Assembly (NCBI GenBank): GCA_051744845.1
Contig: JBNJDJ010000042.1
Span: 1-17,418 of the forward strand
Length of the DNA: 17,418 nt
Direction: 5' to 3'
Source of the DNA: JBNJDJ01 sp051744845
GTDB taxonomy: Bacteria > Bacillota > Clostridia > Peptostreptococcales > Acidaminobacteraceae
Below are positions 13,355 to 17,418 of the stretch, piece by piece. Position 1 is the first letter of the stretch. Every line of letters begins with the position of its first letter. The translations under genes and the position numbers were made by a program. Below the pieces are notes generated by a model. That model ran no database searches. It was not told where the DNA came from and saw only the letters and a list, made by a program, of their open reading frames with translations.

Positions 13355-14218
13355 TTATAAATATTTTTCCAATAAATTCTTTTTAATCTCAAATCTAGCT
13401 GTCTTCCAAGGGTCAACAACTTGGCAAATTTTTAAATCACCAGCTATAGACATTAAAACTGCTGCATCGTCTTTATCTATTTTTAGATTTTCAACTAAAT
13501 AATTATGCATTTTTATAGTTGCAGTTTTTAAAGCTTTATCTATTTTAGGCTTAGATGATATAGTAGCTATTAAATTATCATTTTCAACAAAAGGTGTTTT
13601 AAATTTTTTATCTTTTATTATTTCAACAGATAAGATAACTTCTCCACTAATCTCTAATCCAGATACACATACTTCTCCGTCTCCCATTGAAGCATGTAAA
13701 TCACCTAATGAAATATTTCCATATTTAACATTAGACCTTAAATATAAAAAACTTTTTTCAGTTATTATTTTACAATCCATATTTCCTCCATGAGATTTAG
13801 GAGTTATATTATCACACTTCTCATCTGGAGCTACTCCTATTACACCAATCATTGGATTTATTGGAATTTTTATATTTTCATTTAAAATAGCTTTATTATC
13901 TTTAATTTTAATTTTTCTATTAATTGATTTATCTAAATTATCTTTTAAATAACCAAATTTATTAGAAGTCATTACAAAGCCTTGATCTTTTACATTTATG
14001 TTATGAATATGTATTTTTAATAAATCACCTTTCTCACAACCTTTTATACCTATTGGTCCAGTAGCTGGATTAGATAATTTTTTATCTCTACCAAATAAAT
14101 ATTCGCCATTACAATCTAAAGTCTCAATTTTTATTTTTTCTTTAGGATTAATTATAATAGCAGGATCAAATTCTTTATCCATCTCTTCTTTAACATTATT
14201 ATTCTTTAATATTTTCAT
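13355..14218 (-). CDS. Acetamidase/formamidase family protein
   Basis: A 287-residue cytoplasmic protein, at the short (prokaryotic acetamidase-like) end of the FmdA/AmdA family. NPATGPIGIKGCEKGD (50-65), GVIGVAP (125-131), HGGNMDC (143-149) and GDLHASMGDGE (172-182) are family blocks; the histidines and acidic residues in the last two are the metal-site candidates. The family hydrolyses formamide or acetamide to ammonia and formate or acetate; the substrate here cannot be told from sequence. Start ATG 14218 has GGGGG five bases upstream and an extended -10 promoter. It leads an operon with a Cache diguanylate cyclase and an ASCH protein, an association that suggests amide or its product may be sensed, though this is inference. 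Confidence 0.9.
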   Translation of the reverse strand: MKILKNNNVKEEMDKEFDPAIIINPKEKIKIETLDCNGEYLFGRDKKLSNPATGPIGIKGCEKGDLLKIHIHNINVKDQGFVMTSNKFGYLKDNLDKSINRKIKIKDNKAILNENIKIPINPMIGVIGVAPDEKCDNITPKSHGGNMDCKIITEKSFLYLRSNVKYGNISLGDLHASMGDGEVCVSGLEISGEVILSVEIIKDKKFKTPFVENDNLIATISSKPKIDKALKTATIKMHNYLVENLKIDKDDAAVLMSIAGDLKICQVVDPWKTARFEIKKNLLEKYL

Positions 14219-14263
14219 TTTTCCCCCATTATTTAAAATTTTTAATCTTTTGAATTTGTATTT

Positions 14264-14272
14264 ATTATAACA
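14264..14272 (-). promoter_or_regulatory. Extended -10 promoter of the formamidase operon
   Basis: The minus strand reads TGTTATAAT (extended -10) about 45 bases before ATG 14218. The -35 position is poor, as is usual for extended -10 promoters. It lies between the upstream terminator and the gene. Confidence 0.55.
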
Positions 14273-14298
14273 TATATGAATATTTTATGCATTAAACT

Positions 14299-14334
14299 AA
14301 AAAAACTTCTCAACTTTGACATTAAGAAGTTTTT
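14299..14334 (-). terminator. Intrinsic terminator after the chemoreceptor-PhnD gene
   Basis: On the minus strand ACTTCT (with an A-run before it) pairs with AGAAGT followed by seven Ts (14305-14299), with an inner TAA/TTG extension and a loop of about 8 bases. It begins 5 bases after the stop codon at 14339. The A-run on the other side lets it work in both directions. Confidence 0.85.
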
Positions 14335-14338
14335 ATAT

Positions 14339-16210
14339 TTAATCAATTATTTCTCTTATTATATTATATTTTTTATCATTACTTTCTACAAATCCATTTA
14401 TATCGGTTTTATCTGGTTTATAATTAATAAAAGAATCTTTTATCTTATTTTTAATATCACTTTCTAACGATGGACTGGCTGCTATTGCATCTTTTGGAAT
14501 TTGATCTGTTTTTTCAATTATTTCAATCTTATCTTTATTTAAGCCATTATTATAAGCTCTTTCTATAGCTTCATCATATGTTGCTCCTGCATCTATTTCA
14601 CCATTTAATACTGCATTAATAACTCCATCATGACTTCCTAAAAAGATTTTTTCATTAAAGTCTTTTTCAGGATTTATATTATTTGTTTCTAAAATATGAT
14701 TAGCATAAAGGTATCCAGATGCACTATTTTTATCTACATAACCAAAAGTTTTATTTTTCAAATCTTTTAAAGAATTAAAACCTTTATTCTTTAACGCGAT
14801 TATATATCCATGATAAAAATCTTTACCATTAACTTTAGGTGATACTAATGGCTCAATATTAGATTTTTTCTTTGCATTTACATATGCAAATGGTGAAAAC
14901 CAACCAATATCAATTAAATTTGATTTTATTGCGTTAATTAAAGCATCGTAATCTTTTAAAATTATTGTTCTTGCTTTTAATCCTTTAGTTTTACATACAT
15001 TTTCTAAAATAGGTATATAAGTTTTTTTAATGATTTCTGGCTTAGTAAATGGATTTACTCCAAAAATTATTTCATTTTCATCTTTTAATTGTATAGTTAT
15101 TTTTTGTAACTTTTCACTAACTTCATTTAATTTTTTACCGGATTCAATAATTTCATTATTCTTATTTTGTTGTATATCAATTTTATCCATTAAATTTGCT
15201 ACCATTTCATATGTGTCTTCTACAGATAAAGCAACAGAATCACTGGCTTGATTTATTTCTTTAGCATTTCTTAAATCTTTAGTTGATATAGAATCTAAAA
15301 CTTCAATAGAATCACTAACATTATAAATTATTTTTTGAATTTTCTGGATAGCTTTACTAGATTCTTGACTAACTTTTTCCGCTTTATCAATTTTTTCCAT
15401 ACACACATTCATTGATTTATTTGAATTGTTAATTTCTTTTAAAATAGAACCAATTATTTCTTCAATTTCCAAAATAGCTTCATCAGTAGCTTCAGCTAAT
15501 TTTCTTATTTCATCAGCAACTACTGCAAATCCTTTACCAGCTTTTCCCGCTCTAGCTGCTTCTATTGATGCATTAAGTGCAAGTAAATTAGTTTGTTTAG
15601 AAATATTTCTTATATATTCTACAATCTTATTTATTTCACCTGAAGATTTCTTTAAATTAGCATTATTATCAGATGCATCTTTAATTACTTTAGATAAATC
15701 ATTCATAAAAACTTCAACATTTTCAATTTTATCTTTATTATTATTTAATAATTCTATTGACTCATTAGAATTTTTATCAATTTTGGAAATATGATTATCT
15801 AATTGTTTAACATTTTCTATAAATTCATTTATAGAAGCTGTTATTTCTTCCACACTTGCTGAATTCATTTGACTATTTCTTTCAATATCAGCAAAACTTT
15901 TTACTAATTGATCAAACATTTTTATATTTCCTTTTGATAACCATAAAAGTTGTTGAATATCGAAACCTAATGTATCAGAAACGTTGGCTAATTTTTTACC
16001 AATATTAATATTTTCTTTATTAGACGTATTCATTTGTTCATTTTCCTGTTTTAAATTTTTATCATTTCCTTTATCAAAACTTATTAATAAAATAATGAAA
16101 ATACTAGATAAAATAACTAATTTGTAAAGTTCATTAATTTTCAAATAATTTAAAATTAATGTTAAAAAAATAATAAAAATTATATTATAAATTTTTAATT
16201 TTCCCTTCAT
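14339..16210 (-). CDS. Chemoreceptor signalling domain fused to a C-terminal PhnD-type substrate-binding domain
   Basis: I start at ATG 16210 (623 residues), five bases after GGGGGAG; the in-frame GTG at 16231 has no ribosome binding site. Two membrane helices (about 8-22 and 30-45) have almost no loop between them. A long coiled-coil MCP domain follows (about 70-375) with the canonical hairpin tip SKQTNLLALNASIEAARAGK (204-223) through KGFAVVADEIRKLAE (226-240). From about 381 comes a phosphonate-binding PhnD-like domain: GVNPFTKPEI, DIGWFSPFAYV (434-444), YHGYIIAL (466-473) and SASGYLYANH (496-505). With short loops at the N-terminus, both MCP and binding domains should be in the cytoplasm. 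The family would signal to CheA/CheW; ligand could be a phosphonate, phosphite or another small molecule. It has its own sigma-54 promoter and terminator. Confidence 0.92.
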   Translation of the reverse strand: MKGKLKIYNIIFIIFLTLILNYLKINELYKLVILSSIFIILLISFDKGNDKNLKQENEQMNTSNKENINIGKKLANVSDTLGFDIQQLLWLSKGNIKMFDQLVKSFADIERNSQMNSASVEEITASINEFIENVKQLDNHISKIDKNSNESIELLNNNKDKIENVEVFMNDLSKVIKDASDNNANLKKSSGEINKIVEYIRNISKQTNLLALNASIEAARAGKAGKGFAVVADEIRKLAEATDEAILEIEEIIGSILKEINNSNKSMNVCMEKIDKAEKVSQESSKAIQKIQKIIYNVSDSIEVLDSISTKDLRNAKEINQASDSVALSVEDTYEMVANLMDKIDIQQNKNNEIIESGKKLNEVSEKLQKITIQLKDENEIIFGVNPFTKPEIIKKTYIPILENVCKTKGLKARTIILKDYDALINAIKSNLIDIGWFSPFAYVNAKKKSNIEPLVSPKVNGKDFYHGYIIALKNKGFNSLKDLKNKTFGYVDKNSASGYLYANHILETNNINPEKDFNEKIFLGSHDGVINAVLNGEIDAGATYDEAIERAYNNGLNKDKIEIIEKTDQIPKDAIAASPSLESDIKNKIKDSFINYKPDKTDINGFVESNDKKYNIIREIID

Positions 16211-16246
16211 AACTCCCCCTTTAATAATCACTTATACTTATTAAAG

Positions 16247-16264
16247 ATGCAATTAATATACCAA
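16247..16264 (-). promoter_or_regulatory. Sigma-54 (-24/-12) promoter of the chemoreceptor-PhnD gene
   Basis: The minus strand reads TTGGTATATTAATTGCAT, with GG (16262-16261) and GC (16250-16249) exactly 10 bases apart. The start site near 16238 leaves a leader of about 28 bases. The sequence is almost the same as the dha operon's promoter. Confidence 0.8.
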
Positions 16265-16276
16265 AATAAAGAGAAA

Positions 16277-16315
16277 ATTCATAAATTTTTTTGGTATTTT
16301 TACCATTTTATGAAT
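16277..16315. repeat. Nested inverted repeat upstream of the sigma-54 promoter
   Basis: ATTCATAAA (16277-16285) is the exact reverse complement of TTTATGAAT (16307-16315), and inside it TGGTA (16292-16296) pairs with TACCA (16301-16305). It sits about 15-55 bases upstream of the -24 element, where a sigma-54 activator could bind. It could also end transcripts of the cyclase gene, but it lacks a minus-strand T-run. Confidence 0.5.
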
Positions 16316-16356
16316 CTTTAGGAATTCCATTAGGAAATTTTACCAAAGTCTACTAT

Positions 16357-17253
16357 TTAATCAATTGTAACCATATTTCTACCATTGTTTTTGCTTTTAT
16401 ACATTAAATTATCTGCTCTTTTTATTACACTTTCTTTAGTATCTTTTTTTCTTATTAAAGTAGCTCCTATAGAAATAGTAACATTAATTTTTATACCTTC
16501 ATTCAGAAAATATGAATTTTTAACTAAAACTCTAATTGTATTTGCTAATTTTTCTAAATCATTTTTAGACATATCATCACATAAAATTACAAATTCCTCT
16601 CCACCCCAGCGCACAACTAAATCACTATTTCTGGTAGATTTATCTAAACTTTTAGAAACCATTTTTAAAACTTCATCGCCGATATCATGCCCATATGTGT
16701 CGTTTATATTCTTAAAATGATCAATATCTAAAAATATAATACTAAATTTTTTATTAAATTTTTTAAATTCCTTATATTTAAGATCTAAATATTGCTCTAA
16801 GTATTTTCTATTAAATAATTTTGTTAATTGATCTTTATAGGCAAGTTCTTTTAAGTTTCTGATTTCTTCTGAATTAATATTACTTTCTCCATTAGAAGTA
16901 TTAAAAATTTCAATTGCACCTATTACATTTTTGTTTTCATCTAATAAAGGAATAGTTTTAATATAAACTTTTACTCTATGTCCTTTTTTATGATGTAAAT
17001 ATACTTTTGCAGTTCTTTTTTCCATATCTTCAATTGTTTTATGTAATGGACATCCATTTAAACATAATTTATTTCCAAAATCATCAATATGCCTTAATAA
17101 ATTATCATAACAATATGTTCCTATGACTTTATTAGCTTTATAACCTGTTATATTTTCTGCTGCTTCATTCCAAAATGTTATTTTCCTTTTTCTATCAACA
17201 AAGTATACACCTTCATCTAAATTTTCAAGTATTTCTTTATATAAATCTTTCAT
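16357..17253 (-). CDS. PAS-GGDEF diguanylate cyclase with a conserved-cysteine PAS domain
   Basis: A 298-residue soluble protein with AAGGAG before ATG 17253. An N-terminal PAS domain (about 3-118) starts ILENLDEGVYFVDRKRKITF and has WNEAAENITGY. It includes Cys48, Cys64 and Cys68 in the segment CYDNLLRH... and CLNGCPLH. The GGDEF domain (about 135-298) has LDIDHFKNINDTYGHDIGD and active motif GGEEF (217-221); the RxxD inhibition site Arg208-Asp211 lies five residues before it. It should make cyclic di-GMP in the cytoplasm in response to a signal at the PAS domain. The cysteines could hold a metal or sense redox, which is not proved. It is divergent from the amidohydrolase gene at 17372 and on the same strand as the chemoreceptor gene downstream. 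Confidence 0.92.
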   Translation of the reverse strand: MKDLYKEILENLDEGVYFVDRKRKITFWNEAAENITGYKANKVIGTYCYDNLLRHIDDFGNKLCLNGCPLHKTIEDMEKRTAKVYLHHKKGHRVKVYIKTIPLLDENKNVIGAIEIFNTSNGESNINSEEIRNLKELAYKDQLTKLFNRKYLEQYLDLKYKEFKKFNKKFSIIFLDIDHFKNINDTYGHDIGDEVLKMVSKSLDKSTRNSDLVVRWGGEEFVILCDDMSKNDLEKLANTIRVLVKNSYFLNEGIKINVTISIGATLIRKKDTKESVIKRADNLMYKSKNNGRNMVTID

Positions 17254-17276
17254 AATACTCCTTTATTCTTAAGTAT

Positions 17277-17304
17277 ATTATATTTTATCATATTTAAATT
17301 TCAA
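17277..17304 (-). promoter_or_regulatory. Sigma-70 promoter of the PAS-GGDEF gene
   Basis: TTGAAA (17304-17299) and TATAAT (17282-17277) are 16 bases apart on the minus strand, with the start site near 17270 and an AAGGAG site before ATG 17253. The -35 box lies inside the left copy of a 12-base direct repeat. Confidence 0.6.
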
Positions 17305-17326
17305 AATATAGTGTATTTCAAAATAT
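17298..17326. repeat. 12-base direct repeat in the divergent promoter region
   Basis: ATTTCAAAATAT occurs at 17298-17309 and again at 17315-17326, a 17-base offset. The left copy covers the -35 of the cyclase gene; the right copy ends 4 bases before the TTGG of the sigma-54 promoter on the plus strand. One protein bound here could affect both genes. The A+T content weakens the case. Confidence 0.55.
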
Positions 17327-17330
17327 TATA

Positions 17331-17348
17331 TTGGTATATATTTTGCAT
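17331..17348 (+). promoter_or_regulatory. Sigma-54 (-24/-12) promoter of the edge amidohydrolase gene
   Basis: TTGGTATATATTTTGCAT on the plus strand, with GG (17333-17334) and GC (17345-17346) exactly 10 bases apart. The start site near 17358 would leave a very short leader of about 14 bases, with the GGAGGGG ribosome binding site at its start. Confidence 0.75.
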
Positions 17349-17371
17349 TACAATTAAGCGGAGGGGATAAA

Positions 17372-17418
17372 ATGATTTTAATAAAGAATGTAGATTTATA
17401 TAGTCCTGAAAAAAAAGG
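17372..17418 (+). CDS. Start of a probable amidohydrolase (isoaspartyl dipeptidase-like), partial
   Basis: Only 15 complete codons are in the window: MILIKNVDLYSPEKK, then a partial Gly codon. GGAGGGG lies 5 bases before the ATG, so this is a real start. The pattern of a hydrophobic strand followed by ...LYSPE..G is the typical N-terminal strand of cytosolic metal-dependent amidohydrolases, and LYSPE or LYAPE is common in beta-aspartyl (isoaspartyl) dipeptidases; this is a guess from few residues. Dihydroorotase or hydantoinase-like proteins are alternatives. It is driven by its own sigma-54 promoter. Confidence 0.5.
   Translation, partial: MILIKNVDLYSPEKK

Noticed and set aside
14339..16231. 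Start of the chemoreceptor at GTG 16231
   Set aside because: No ribosome binding site precedes it; ATG 16210 follows GGGGGAG at a normal distance and the GTG would lie at about +8 of the sigma-54 transcript.
16318..16336. Short direct repeat TTAGGAA twice, 12 bases apart, after the PAS-GGDEF gene
   Set aside because: Seven-base copies in AT-rich intergenic DNA, with no gene-specific position; too weak to report as an operator or terminator.

Overview
The window is very A+T rich (about three quarters by eye) and uses strong GGAGG-type ribosome binding sites, intrinsic terminators with long U-runs and an anaerobic enzyme set (a glycyl-radical pyruvate formate-lyase with its radical-SAM activase). 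This fits a low-GC anaerobic bacterium, most likely a clostridial or halanaerobial Firmicute; Fusobacteriota cannot be excluded. Sigma-54 promoters, a chemoreceptor and two diguanylate cyclases suggest a free-living, possibly motile cell. I see no insertion sequence, phage gene, CRISPR array, rRNA or tRNA.

Layout. Nearly everything is on the minus strand, so transcription runs from high to low coordinates. (1) 1-485: 5' part of a LacX-type aldose 1-epimerase, cut by the window edge. (2) 578-2875: dhaK-dhaL-dhaM-HPr, a PEP-dependent dihydroxyacetone kinase operon with a good sigma-54 promoter and a terminator. (3) 3016-5064: a sigma-54 activator with an N-terminal HPr-like domain, two PAS-like domains, AAA+ and HTH, immediately upstream of dhaK. 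(4) 5135-8287: pflB-pflA behind a sigma-70 promoter and a ZTP (pfl-motif) riboswitch whose expression platform can be read base by base. (5) 8316-9949: a class I glutamine amidotransferase-like hydrolase and an unknown six-helix membrane protein. (6) 10124-11440 (plus strand): a membrane-anchored alpha/beta hydrolase fused to a multi-helix membrane region. (7) 11441-14218: acetamidase/formamidase, Cache-GGDEF diguanylate cyclase and an ASCH protein, tightly packed as one operon. (8) 14339-16210: a chemoreceptor signalling domain fused at its C-terminus to a PhnD-type binding domain, with its own sigma-54 promoter. (9) 16357-17253: PAS-GGDEF cyclase. (10) 17372-end (plus strand): first 15 codons of a probable amidohydrolase, again behind a sigma-54 promoter.

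How the parts fit. The dha operon would pass phosphate from PEP through EI (not in the window), HPr, DhaM and DhaL-bound nucleotide to dihydroxyacetone held by DhaK. Its likely activator carries an HPr-like domain that keeps the phospho-His and regulatory-Ser positions, so PTS phosphorylation state could be sensed directly. PFL supplies formate and acetyl-CoA; formate feeds 10-formyl-tetrahydrofolate, whose shortage is what ZTP signals, so a ZTP-ON switch on pfl makes metabolic sense. Three sigma-54 promoters with almost the same sequence (upstream of dhaK, the chemoreceptor-PhnD fusion and the edge amidohydrolase) make sigma-54 a recurring theme. The intergenic stretches are all shorter than 300 bases.
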